In this document: positions 53,969 to 61,906 of the stretch, in pieces
Position numbering within the stretch: position 1 is the first letter of the stretch
Layout of the letters: each line of letters opens with the position of its first letter
Assembly (NCBI RefSeq): GCF_008389435.1
Contig: NZ_VUYS01000003.1
Location: 1 to 64,000 of the forward strand
Direction: 5' to 3'
DNA length: 64,000 nucleotides
DNA from: Candidatus Nitrosocosmicus agrestis
GTDB taxonomy: Archaea > Thermoproteota > Nitrososphaeria > Nitrososphaerales > Nitrososphaeraceae
Program-made: the position numbers and the translations under genes
The notes under the pieces: generated by a model
Databases searched by the model: none
Told to the model about the DNA's origin: nothing
Seen by the model: only the letters and a program-made list of their open reading frames with translations

Positions 53969-54512
53969 TAAAAACTGCAGATATTTTATTTATCTTTGCA
54001 AAACAGTATTGTTATCTCATACTTTAATTTTTACTCTCCACTCGTTTCCAAAGTTGAAAAATTTCAAACTAATGCATTTATCTTGTCTAAAATGATCTTT
54101 TTGAAATATCCTTAAATCCACAACTCCCCTAAAATCATATTCATTAAAAATATTATTAAAATAATTTCAGATGTTTCTAGGATTAATTTAGAGGCAGATT
54201 GATTTTAAAAATAGTTTAAATTCAAAGTACTTTTCAAAATATTCGAATTACGATGTTTATAAATGTGCATAGGGATATCTTGGATTATTCTTACATTGAT
54301 TAGGATGATATTATATGAGTGTGAAAAATCAATGGGTCATCTATACGCTTGTATATGCTGCTGATAAGAAAGTTAATAATATAAACCTGTCTGTTTGAAT
54401 TATTAGTATCATCTATATTATAATTTCAATACCATCAAAGCTAAAAAATCACTAATACATACCTATTGGTCTTAGTATTGCTCCGTTTTTATTTTTTAAA
54501 TTATTTATTATT
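53969..54512. other. Intergenic stretch between divergent genes
   Basis: About 540 very AT-rich bases that should contain the asnS promoter (minus strand) and that of the winged-helix gene. No frame with start signals, tRNA or repeat was recognised. Confidence 0.45.
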
Positions 54513-54521
54513 TTGGATAAA

Positions 54522-54785
54522 ATGAAAAATAGAAGCCGCCTAGAAATTATAGCCATGATCTTGGAAACTGTAGGTGATGACGGTGCAATACAGGCTAAAA
54601 TAATGTACAAGGTATATCTTTCTTTCCTACAAATGAAAGAATATCTGTCCCAGCTAATGAAGAATGACCTGATCATTTATGATGACGGAGCCCAAATTTA
54701 CAAAATGACTGAAAAAGGCAGACGATTTCTAACACTGTATAAACAAATGACTGAGTCTATTACAATGACAAAGCCAATCCTTTAA
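54522..54785 (+). CDS. Small winged-helix transcription regulator
   Basis: 87 residues from ATG 54522 (an in-frame TTG is at 54513). The helix-turn-helix runs from EIIAMILETVGDDGAIQAKI to LSFLQMKEYLSQLMKNDLI, and the wing is YDDGAQIYKMTEKGRRFLTL. This is the compact archaeal winged-helix type (COG3432-like, similar to the ArnR1 DNA-binding part) that often dimerises through a final helix. It lies ~60 bases before the Rieske ferredoxin gene on the same strand and could regulate that gene. Confidence 0.75.
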   Translation: MKNRSRLEIIAMILETVGDDGAIQAKIMYKVYLSFLQMKEYLSQLMKNDLIIYDDGAQIYKMTEKGRRFLTLYKQMTESITMTKPIL

Positions 54786-54815
54786 TTTTTTTCTTTTATC
54801 CTGTTATTTTTGATC

Positions 54816-54826
54816 ATTTATAAATA
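54816..54826 (+). promoter_or_regulatory. TATA box of the Rieske ferredoxin gene
   Basis: ATTTATAAATA, centred about 26 bases before ATG 54847. This places the transcript start at that ATG and favours it over the in-frame TTG at 54832. Confidence 0.6.
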
Positions 54827-54846
54827 AGTATTTGCAACAGTCAAAT

Positions 54847-55203
54847 ATGATTTTTGATACTGGGTTGAAATTAAGTGATTTGTCCTCGGGTGTATTTAAG
54901 AGAATTACTATCGAAAAGGAGGATATTGTAATTGGTTTAAAAAATAATATGTTGTATGCCTTTAATAATGTTTGTCCTCACAAAGGGGCTTCATTATCAA
55001 AGGGTAGTCTTAATGGTGATAATATAGTATGTTATATGCATGGGTACGAATACAATATCTTTACAGGTAAATTAGTAAATATGAAGTCCTGGAAAAAGGA
55101 TGATACTTGGATCGAGCAAAATGAACGATGGAGATATTCTGATGATTTAAAAATCTATAAAACCATGATTGACAATGAAAAGGTCTTTATCGATTTAAAC
55201 TGA
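54847..55203 (+). CDS. Rieske-type ferredoxin
   Basis: 118 residues from ATG 54847 (an upstream TTG at 54832 would add 5 residues). Cluster ligands are C-x-H in NVCPHKGASLS and C-x2-H in NIVCYMHGYEYN, about 19 residues apart. That is the spacing of soluble Rieske ferredoxins. No membrane anchor or export signal, so it is cytoplasmic. Such proteins pass electrons to dioxygenases or act in redox control. No oxygenase gene is nearby. Own promoter at 54816. Confidence 0.88.
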   Translation: MIFDTGLKLSDLSSGVFKRITIEKEDIVIGLKNNMLYAFNNVCPHKGASLSKGSLNGDNIVCYMHGYEYNIFTGKLVNMKSWKKDDTWIEQNERWRYSDDLKIYKTMIDNEKVFIDLN

Positions 55204-55250
55204 TATCCTAAAGTCATATCATTGTAGGGTTTGATTTTAGTATCTGTCTC

Positions 55251-55397
55251 CTATTCTGGGACTGAATCGCTCACAAGTTTATTGTTTTCAATTTTAACAA
55301 ATAAAAACCTATTATCCTTGAAAATCAAGGTCAATTCGTTTTCACTTTCTTCAACATCGAGCAATTCTTGCCCCTTTATACCGTCAAATTTTGTCAT
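55251..55397 (-). CDS. Small acidic beta-rich protein
   Basis: 48 residues from ATG (55395-55397) to TAG (55251-55253) on the minus strand. It reads MTKFDGIKGQELLDVEESEN, then ELTLIFKDNRFLFVKIENNK, LVSDSVPE. Alternating charged and hydrophobic residues suggest two antiparallel strands. The frame on the opposite strand is Ser/Leu-rich and reads as a shadow. The gene would be the last of the minus-strand group following 55454. Function unknown, and the coding status rests on composition. Confidence 0.55.
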   Translation of the reverse strand: MTKFDGIKGQELLDVEESENELTLIFKDNRFLFVKIENNKLVSDSVPE

Positions 55398-55453
55398 AAT
55401 AAAAATCAAATACAAGTCATATTTAAATTAAATTAAAATGTATTATCTTGTCG

Positions 55454-55966
55454 CTAAAAGTCTATGACTATGCTATTGGATTCTTTGGATATCTGTGATT
55501 TTTCGATGAAATCGTGTTTGCCCCAAGATACACGTGCCATGACGGAGATACTATTTTTTCCTTTGCCAAAAGATTCTACGGTGATTTCTAAATCCTTATG
55601 AAAGTCAAACAACTGTCGTCTAGCCTCCTCTTCTTCAAGTGGATAAAACGGTTCTTCATCTTTTACAATCATGATCCATATTCTATGATTTATCTTAGGA
55701 TTTCTAGTCCAGAAAAATATGCCTTTTCTGATTAATTTTATTTTGTCTACTACCTTCCCATTGTTCTTGACATCAAGGTTTATTGACAATCTCAAATAAT
55801 TATCATGTTTGTTGTAGGCCCTTTCCCAATTTTTTTGAACAAACACATCTCTTATTAAACCTTTGATGCTAAAATCCAGAGACATCGAAATCGAATTTGC
55901 TCCAAATACTTTTTCATTAGATTTGGAAAGGCTAATGTCACTAATATAATTGGCATTTTCCGTCAA
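55454..55966 (-). CDS. Uncharacterised beta-rich protein
   Basis: About 170 residues from TTG 55966. The open frame extends to 56101 but would run into rpoL, which starts at 56022 on the other strand. No ATG is near, and the true start may lie anywhere between. The pattern is strand-rich with a conserved-looking central part, IFFWTRNPKINHRIWIMIVKDEEPFYPLEEEEARRQLFDF, given here only in part: FFWTRNPKINHRIW and EEPFYPLEEEEARRQL. It is probably cytoplasmic. I recognise no family. Confidence 0.55.
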   Translation of the reverse strand: MTENANYISDISLSKSNEKVFGANSISMSLDFSIKGLIRDVFVQKNWERAYNKHDNYLRLSINLDVKNNGKVVDKIKLIRKGIFFWTRNPKINHRIWIMIVKDEEPFYPLEEEEARRQLFDFHKDLEITVESFGKGKNSISVMARVSWGKHDFIEKSQISKESNSIVIDF

Positions 55967-56021
55967 TTTAGATACTGAGAAGGTATCATTTATATCCTCA
56001 ATATGTAGTTGTCTTTTATAT

Positions 56022-56300
56022 ATGCATGCTGAGGTTACACATGCTAAAGACAAGGAATTAGAATTTAAGATACATGATATAGATATCTCTATTTTATACA
56101 TAATTCAACATGAATTACAAAAAAATCCCGACAACAAATTTGCTGGAGTAGTACTAAAACATCCACTTATACGTGAATACCGGCTCAAAATGTTGACCAA
56201 CAAGATTGATCCACAAAAGGCATTGGAAGAATCGGTACAATCTGCAATAAAATATACTAATGATCTCGCTGGAATTATGAAATTGACTATTGGGAGTTGA
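56022..56300 (+). CDS. rpoL: DNA-directed RNA polymerase subunit L (Rpb11-like)
   Basis: 92 residues from ATG 56022, where the conserved start of the family lies. The marks of RpoL are DIDISILYIIQHELQKNPDN, FAGVVLKHPLIREYRLKM and KIDPQKALEESVQSAIKY, with the HPL motif. It pairs with RpoD to form the assembly platform of RNA polymerase. Next come tfs and pcn on the same strand with short spacing (19 and 57 bases), an arrangement recognised in archaeal genomes. Confidence 0.9.
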   Translation: MHAEVTHAKDKELEFKIHDIDISILYIIQHELQKNPDNKFAGVVLKHPLIREYRLKMLTNKIDPQKALEESVQSAIKYTNDLAGIMKLTIGS

Positions 56301-56319
56301 TTGAGAGGGTGAAAAACCT

Positions 56320-56670
56320 ATGAAGTTCTGTCCAAAATGCGACTCCCGATTAAGGAATAGACAAGAAGAACAAATTCTGACTTGCCTAAAATGCGGTCAC
56401 GTTATTGTGGGAGAGAATGAACCAAGTATATCTAATCCGGTTAACAGTGTTGCTACAACTGTATCAAGTTATGATTACTCTGATAACACGCTGAAAATAA
56501 TGGACTCTGAAAAACCTATTGAAGGCTTACCCACTACAAATATTGAGTGCCCTAAATGTCAGAATAACTTGGCATTTTGGTGGATGTTACAAACGCGTTC
56601 GGCAGATGAAGCTACAACACAATTCTTTAGATGTACCAAATGCAGTCACACCTGGAGAAATTACTCTTAA
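56320..56670 (+). CDS. tfs: Transcription factor S (TFS, TFIIS-like)
   Basis: 116 residues. The N-terminal zinc ribbon (FCPKCDSRL ... CLKCGHV) and a flexible linker lead to the C-terminal ribbon (CPKC ... FRCTKCSHTWRNYS). The catalytic RSADEATTQFF motif, with the acidic DE pair that promotes RNA cleavage in the polymerase active site, lies between them. TFS rescues stalled RNA polymerase. The gene is tightly placed between rpoL and pcn. Confidence 0.93.
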   Translation: MKFCPKCDSRLRNRQEEQILTCLKCGHVIVGENEPSISNPVNSVATTVSSYDYSDNTLKIMDSEKPIEGLPTTNIECPKCQNNLAFWWMLQTRSADEATTQFFRCTKCSHTWRNYS

Positions 56671-56727
56671 TTTTTCATTAATAGTGATCGGACGTATTAA
56701 ACCACAACTAAATAGTTGATCAAATTG

Positions 56728-57477
56728 ATGTTTACAGCAAAAACAAAATCGCCTGAGGAATGGAAGATAATTAATTCTGCGATATCTACTTTAGTGGATG
56801 AGGCAACTTTTGAAGCTACTTCTGAAGGTATCTCTTTTAGAGGTATGGACCCATCTCATGTTGCTCTGATTGATATTTTTTGGCCTAATACTGCTTTTGA
56901 CAGTTACCAATGTGATTCCGAGCTTAAATTTGGTGTCCGTATTTCTGAATTCTCAAAGTTGATCAAAAGAACAGATAAGAAAGATGAGCTAGAAGTCTCT
57001 ATTACAGATCAAGATGTATTAAGGATTAGAACTAGTGGAAGTTACAAAAGAGAATACAAAATGCGACTCATCGAAAGTTCTTCGGGGTCTACTCCATTGC
57101 CAAAATTATCATTTAATTCAAAACTAGTCTTATCTTTGTCTGCTTTTGATAAAATCCTCTCAGACATAGAGGTTGTATCGGAGTATGTTGAAATTGAATC
57201 ATTTCCTGAACGAATCGAGTTCTTGGGAAAAAGCGACACCGGCGAAGCAATGGTTACTATGGAGCCTAACAGCGAGGGACTGGAAGATATTGAAGTGAAA
57301 GAGGAATCAAAAGCTACCTATAGTCTGGATTACTTGCTTAAGATTGTGAAATCTGTCAGCTCTGTCGGTGTTACCTCTGCAATAGAGTACTCCACAAAAA
57401 TGCCAATACGACTTGAATTTAGAATCGCAAATATTGGACGTATTCATTTTTACCTCGCTCCTCGAGTTCAGGATTGA
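56728..57477 (+). CDS. pcn: Sliding clamp PCNA
   Basis: 249 residues from ATG 56728 (the frame opens at TTG 56716, but MFTAKTKSPEEW matches the family's start). Two PCNA folds carry FEATSEGISFRGMDPSHVAL, KLIKRTDKKDELEVSI and the interdomain loop. The C-terminus has MPIRLEFRIANIGRIHFYLAPRVQ. PCNA forms a trimeric ring that tethers polymerases, FEN1 and ligase to DNA. It is the third gene of the rpoL-tfs-pcn group. Confidence 0.95.
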   Translation: MFTAKTKSPEEWKIINSAISTLVDEATFEATSEGISFRGMDPSHVALIDIFWPNTAFDSYQCDSELKFGVRISEFSKLIKRTDKKDELEVSITDQDVLRIRTSGSYKREYKMRLIESSSGSTPLPKLSFNSKLVLSLSAFDKILSDIEVVSEYVEIESFPERIEFLGKSDTGEAMVTMEPNSEGLEDIEVKEESKATYSLDYLLKIVKSVSSVGVTSAIEYSTKMPIRLEFRIANIGRIHFYLAPRVQD

Positions 57478-57580
57478 GGATCTTATTATTCGATGTTTAA
57501 CTTTATTTTGTTTGTTTTGACCATGCACAAAGGGAATTATCTATTTCTAATTCACTTAGTTAAATGAGTGATCCATAAAG

Positions 57581-58984
57581 ATGAGAATTGTAATGAAATT
57601 TGGTGGATCAGTATTGGATAGTCCATCAAAAATTATGACCATTGTAAAAATAATTAAATCCTACTATGACAATGAAAAAAAACCTGAAATGATATGCGTT
57701 ATCTCGGCGATGACTGGAGTTACAGACAGGATAATCCTACTTTCAGAACAGATAGTAAGAGGAGATAAAAAAGCAATTGATAATTTTGTTACTGAAATAA
57801 CTCAAAATCATATTGAAATTTTAAATCCAGTCATTCAAGATCCAATTTTGAGATCTGAAGCCAGGGAAGTTATCTTAGATATTATACAGGAATTTAAAGC
57901 TATATTGGATGGATTAGTGTTGATTTCGGAAATCACTCCCAGATCTTTGGATCATATGCTTTCCTTTGGAGAACGTCTAATGGCTCCAATAATTTGTTAT
58001 TGCTTGAGAGATCAAGGAATTGATACAAAATATTTTACAGGGAAAGAGATCGGAATTATCACTGATTCAAATTACGGCGAAGCTAGTCCACTTATGAATA
58101 CCACTAAATTTAGAGTGAGTTCAAAACTTGTACCTATGATAGCTCAGGGTATAGTCCCTATTGTGACCGGTTATATTGCTGGTGACCAGTACAATCATAC
58201 CACTACTTTGGGCAGAAGTGGATCTGACTATACCGCTACAATAATCGCATCATGTATTGATGCAGATGTAGTGTATTTGTGGAGCAACGTAGATGGATTG
58301 ATGACTGCTGATCCTTCAATAGTAGATGGTGCTAGGGTATTAGAAGAGATATCTTACAACGAAGCTGCGGAAATGGTTTTATTTGGCGCCAAGTACATCC
58401 ATCCTAGAGCTCTTGAACCAGTACTAGATTCAAATATTCCTCTAAAAATTAGGAATGCATTTAATTTGGATCATCCTGGAACAACCATCACAAAGAATCT
58501 CAAAATTTCGAGTAATATTGTCAAGTCCATAATCGCTATTAGAAACACCGCTCTCTTAGATGTTGGCGGTGGAGGTATGGTAGGTGCCCCCGGTACAGCC
58601 GCAAGTATATTTGAAACTCTGGCGAATAATAAGGTAAATATTATGATGATATCTCAGGGCCCTTCTGAGTCTAGTATTTCCATAGTCTTAAGACATGATG
58701 ACTTGGGAAAGGCAATTGCTTCTTTGGAACTAAAACTTTTGGGAAGAATTATCAAACATCTCAATGTATTGGAGAATGTTTCAATTGTGACTGTAGTTGG
58801 TTCGGGCATGCGAGGAATAAAAGGTATTGCTGGCAGGGTCTTTACTGCCATTGCTAAGAGTAATGTTAATGTAATCATGATAGTGCAAGGTTCCTCGGAA
58901 TTAAATCTTGCTTTTGTTATAAACGATAGTGATTGCAATAAAGCGGTAAGGGCGTTGCACAAAGAGTTTGATTTGGATCATTAA
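57581..58984 (+). CDS. Aspartokinase
   Basis: 467 residues. The kinase domain has MKFGGSVLDSP at the start, the SFGERLMAPIICYCLRDQGI region, and GRSGSDYTATI and VDGLMTADPSIV substrate/ATP loops. Two ACT domains (about 310-467, VNIMMISQGPSESSISIV and VNVIMIVQGSSELNLAFVI) are feedback sites for lysine or threonine. It phosphorylates aspartate at the start of the lysine, threonine and methionine branch. The gene stands ~100 bases after pcn and is monocistronic. Confidence 0.94.
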   Translation: MRIVMKFGGSVLDSPSKIMTIVKIIKSYYDNEKKPEMICVISAMTGVTDRIILLSEQIVRGDKKAIDNFVTEITQNHIEILNPVIQDPILRSEAREVILDIIQEFKAILDGLVLISEITPRSLDHMLSFGERLMAPIICYCLRDQGIDTKYFTGKEIGIITDSNYGEASPLMNTTKFRVSSKLVPMIAQGIVPIVTGYIAGDQYNHTTTLGRSGSDYTATIIASCIDADVVYLWSNVDGLMTADPSIVDGARVLEEISYNEAAEMVLFGAKYIHPRALEPVLDSNIPLKIRNAFNLDHPGTTITKNLKISSNIVKSIIAIRNTALLDVGGGGMVGAPGTAASIFETLANNKVNIMMISQGPSESSISIVLRHDDLGKAIASLELKLLGRIIKHLNVLENVSIVTVVGSGMRGIKGIAGRVFTAIAKSNVNVIMIVQGSSELNLAFVINDSDCNKAVRALHKEFDLDH

Positions 58985-59134
58985 TCATAAATATACCTGC
59001 CCACTACGTCCAGTATAGCTGGATTCACCTTATTTGGATTCTGATAATTCTTAAAACTAAGGGCTACAAAAATCGGAATTTTTTTCTAATAAAGAAAAAA
59101 GATAAATGAACAAAGGACTCTAGTTTTTTTTGAT

Positions 59135-59908
59135 TTGAGTACTGGAAAGTTGTACGTCGTAGGGGTTGGTCCCGGCCATCATGATCACATGACATTTCGT
59201 GCAAAAGAAGTCATTGAGCAAAGTCAGATTATAGTAGGTTACGATACTTATGTTACATTAGTTGAAGATCTCATTGAAGGTAAAGAAGTCTTTAGATATC
59301 CTATGACTCAGGAAGTCGATCGAGCAAATCAGGCTATACAGTTTGCAGAGGATGGTAAAATAGTTTCATTAGTTTCTTCGGGTGATCCTGGAATCTATGG
59401 GATGGTTGGTTTGATTTATGAAATCTTGGCTGAGAAAGGTTGGACCAAAAATCATGGAATTGAAGTAGAATGTGTTCCGGGAGTTTCTTCATTAAATTCT
59501 TGTAGTGCTTTGATTGGCTCACCGCTGATGACTGATTTTGCTGTCGTTAGTATGAGCGATCTATTAGTTCCCTGGGAAATAATTGTTAAAAGAGTTGAAG
59601 CAGCAGCACTTGGAGATTTTGTTACAGTCGTTTATAATCCATCAAGCAAAAAGAGGATACATCAGCTTAAGGATGCAAGAGATATTTTCCTTAGGCATAG
59701 GAGCCCTAACACACCTGTTGCAATTATAAAGGGCGCTTTTCGTGAAAGTCAGTCGATTGTAATCACAGATTTAGAAAGAATGCTTGATTATCCTGATCTT
59801 ATGGGTATGATTACGACTATTATCATTGGCAATTCATCTTCGTATAATTACAATGATTTGATGATAAACCCCCGAGGGTATCGATCAAAATATCAACTAG
59901 TAAAGTAG
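59135..59908 (+). CDS. cobJ: Precorrin-3B/cobalt-factor III C17-methyltransferase (CobJ/CbiH)
   Basis: 257 residues starting TTG 59135. The class III SAM-methyltransferase fold has LYVVGVGPGHHDHMTFRAKE, IIVGYDTYV, SLVSSGDPGIYGM (SAM loop) and VECVPGVSSLNSCSALIGSP. TVVYNPSSKKRI is typical of the C17 enzyme. It contracts the corrin ring in B12 synthesis. The other corrin genes are not in this window, so the gene is separated from them, apart from the uncharacterised gene 40 bases downstream. It may also be annotated cbiH. Confidence 0.92.
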   Translation: MSTGKLYVVGVGPGHHDHMTFRAKEVIEQSQIIVGYDTYVTLVEDLIEGKEVFRYPMTQEVDRANQAIQFAEDGKIVSLVSSGDPGIYGMVGLIYEILAEKGWTKNHGIEVECVPGVSSLNSCSALIGSPLMTDFAVVSMSDLLVPWEIIVKRVEAAALGDFVTVVYNPSSKKRIHQLKDARDIFLRHRSPNTPVAIIKGAFRESQSIVITDLERMLDYPDLMGMITTIIIGNSSSYNYNDLMINPRGYRSKYQLVK

Positions 59909-59948
59909 AATTTGATAGGTTTCCAATATTTTTTAGTTATCTATAAAT

Positions 59949-60590
59949 TTGCTGGGTGGTTTATCAAATAACATCTTGTCAGATAATGCTTTTACCTATG
60001 GTAATTTAATATTATTATATTCTAACTTTAACTATGAGAATGTAGGCCCAAAACCAGATAGTTTTAGACCTAGTGGTCAATTAACTTATATCGATCTTCC
60101 TGATTTCGTTAAAGCTCGAATCACTTTGTGTATTAATACATTTGATATAATTATGAAATCTAAGCCTGATAAGTTTCATACTAAAGTCATTCTGATAGCC
60201 GATAGTCAATTTAGCCAAATAATTGTTAATTATTTGAACCAGAATGGTGTATCGAGTCAGTATATCGAACAAGACAATACCTCAAAAAGTATTGAATCTG
60301 TGTTAAATAATCTAAATGCTCGGATTAATACGCTTAATAACCCTCCGGCTATTTATTTTGTTGGATCTGTTTGGCAAAAGGAGGTCTTCGACTCTATTAT
60401 AGTTTCAAATTTTAAAGGTAAATTAAAGGTGGTTTTTGAAGGTGCTCTAGATCATCGACCTTATGATCTTATCCAGAGGGACAAGTTGACGGAAGAACCA
60501 AAGAAAGGTTCGAATTATTATAAACAGAAGGTTAAAAACAAAGCCATTGATTCTTTGCTCAATTACATTTTTTCAAATAAGAAAAAGTAA
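59949..60590 (+). CDS. Uncharacterised protein next to cobJ, faintly DUF218-like
   Basis: 213 residues starting TTG 59949. It has a Rossmann-like order of strands and helices: TKVILIADSQFSQIIVNYLNQNG, SIESVLNNLNARINTL and AIYFVGSVWQKEVFDSIIVS. A SanA/YdcF (DUF218) type fold is possible, since that family has ILI, a GV-(x5)-E stretch and LVTS-type strands in this order, but the usual Asp/Glu and Ser/Asn residues are not obvious. It may be part of the corrin pathway because it follows cobJ at 40 bases on the same strand. No firm identification. Confidence 0.55.
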   Translation: MLGGLSNNILSDNAFTYGNLILLYSNFNYENVGPKPDSFRPSGQLTYIDLPDFVKARITLCINTFDIIMKSKPDKFHTKVILIADSQFSQIIVNYLNQNGVSSQYIEQDNTSKSIESVLNNLNARINTLNNPPAIYFVGSVWQKEVFDSIIVSNFKGKLKVVFEGALDHRPYDLIQRDKLTEEPKKGSNYYKQKVKNKAIDSLLNYIFSNKKK

Positions 60591-60711
60591 AAGAGCGATA
60601 ACCACTTCCTGTTAATGTTGATGTACAAGTCAGAAAAGTTAATATCAGCATCAATCAAAAGGAAATGATGTTGCGGTCATCGTCTAGTTTGGTTAGGACA
60701 CTGGCCTTCCA

Positions 60712-60733
60712 TATATATTATTTATGTGGAGAA
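60712..60733 (+). other. Intron 1 of tRNA-Gly, anticodon loop (37/38)
   Basis: About 22 bases after the anticodon TCC and position 37, at the canonical archaeal intron site. The flanks TCCA...TGGA can pair to give a bulge-helix-bulge, and the splice points could move by one or two bases. The exon continues AAGCCCG. Confidence 0.8.
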
Positions 60734-60748
60734 AGCCCGTAACCCGGG

Positions 60749-60777
60749 ACTTTGTCGGAATTCAGACAAAGCGGGAA
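60749..60777 (+). other. Intron 2 of tRNA-Gly, in the T arm
   Basis: About 29 bases between the T-stem CCGGG and the T-loop TTCAAAT. It contains a perfect 7-bp stem CTTTGTC/GACAAAG with loop GGAATTCA. Its removal restores CCGGG-TTCAAAT-CCCGG exactly. Introns at this place in the T arm are non-canonical, known in some archaea. Confidence 0.82.
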
Positions 60778-60797
60778 TTCAAATCCCGGTGACCGCA

Positions 60798-61258
60798 TAT
60801 AAAGTAATATGATCTCTCGTGATATTGAATCTAGCGTTCATTGGTGACTTAATCTAAAAATATTGAAAATGTGACTTTGATTTTAAACTACAATATGGAA
60901 GTTAAGATTTTAGATAACTAAATGAGGCGTCTATGATGAATTGAAAGTATTGTCATAAATATATTTACAAACGAGGTTGTAGTAGTATATCGATATTAGT
61001 TGTAATTCCCTTCATTCAAATTATTTATTGATGATTTTCAAGTTTTTTTATTACTTGATCTCATAGAAATACCCCTGATTACTTATTCTGCCTTATTTTA
61101 AACATACTTTAATAGAACTTTCAAAAAATTGCAATTTCTCTTATACTGGGAGGGAAAAAAACTACTCTAAGATCCACGATAAGATTGATATGTTGATTAG
61201 GTTTGGATATACATTTGCTCTCCTACCAATTTTTATATCTTTATCTTAGAGTTATTAA
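60798..61258. other. Intergenic stretch after tRNA-Gly
   Basis: About 460 bases, AT-rich. It ends with a TATA-like TTTTTATATC about 25-30 bases before ATG 61259. No gene or repeat was recognised. Confidence 0.4.
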
Positions 61259-61795
61259 ATGAGTGAATCTAATCTTGTTAAAACTACTGAGCAACAGCCT
61301 CATGATCAAAGAATCTGTCCATGCTTGTGGTTTGATTCACAGGCCGAGGATGCCGCAAACTTCTATGTTTCAATTTTTAAAGACTCAAAGATTGTGGGTG
61401 TCACTCGATATGGTAAGGAGAGATTTGAAATTCACCATATGAAAGAAGGAACAGTAATGACTGTAGAATTCCAACTATAGGGACAAAAATACCTCTGATT
61501 AAATGGGGGTCCATTATTTCAATTTAATGAATCTATTTCCTTTCAAATTGCATGTGATACTCAAGAGGAGATAGATTATTATTGGACCAAACTTTCAGAT
61601 GGAGGAGATACCAATGCACAACAATGCGGTTGGTTAAAGGACTGATATAATCTTTCATGGCAAGTAATCCCTAGGTTTTTATCTCAAATGATGAAAGACA
61701 ACAACGCACGGAAATCCCAGAGTATTATACATGCAATGTTACGCATGAAAAAGATCAATATTCCAGATCTACAGGCTGCATATAATAATGGATGA
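61259..61795 (+). pseudogene. PhnB/VOC-family gene with three in-frame stop codons
   Basis: The single uninterrupted frame 61259-61795 (179 codons) contains a complete PhnB-like (3-demethylubiquinone methyltransferase-like VOC) protein: [69 protein letters not shown] and YNLSWQVIPRFL, then AMLRMKKINIPDLQAAY. It is broken only by TAG 61478-61480, TGA 61496-61498 and TGA 61643-61645. There is no indel over the whole length. So the frame was lost by base changes only, or the stops are read through. The normal protein would be about 178 residues with fold and active-site regions intact. Confidence 0.85.
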
Positions 61796-61906
61796 TTTGT
61801 TACAATATGTCCCTATCCGAATATCTTTATTTTGATATACTAACAGATATTTTCGGTGTCATTTCCGCCTTTTAGGATTCCATCAGAATTTTCAAAAAAA
61901 ATAGTT

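Larger units (their letters stand above)
60673..60797 (+). tRNA. tRNA-Gly (anticodon TCC) with two introns
   Basis: Acceptor stem GCGGTCA/TGACCGC is perfect, with A as discriminator. D arm GTCT...GGAC is normal. The anticodon loop begins CTTCC (anticodon TCC) after stem CTGGC, but its 3' strand AGCCCG appears only after ~22 extra bases. The T arm also is split: CCGGG is followed by ~29 extra bases before TTCAAAT-CCCGG. Removing both gives a standard ~74-nt tRNA, so each is read as an intron. One U-C mismatch remains in the anticodon stem (28-42). A GC-balanced stem GACAAAG/CTTTGTC occurs in the second. Confidence 0.9.

Noticed and set aside
55950-56021. Extra 24 codons before rpoL
   Set aside because: This upstream part of the frame has no similarity to RpoL proteins, whose natural start is ATG 56022.
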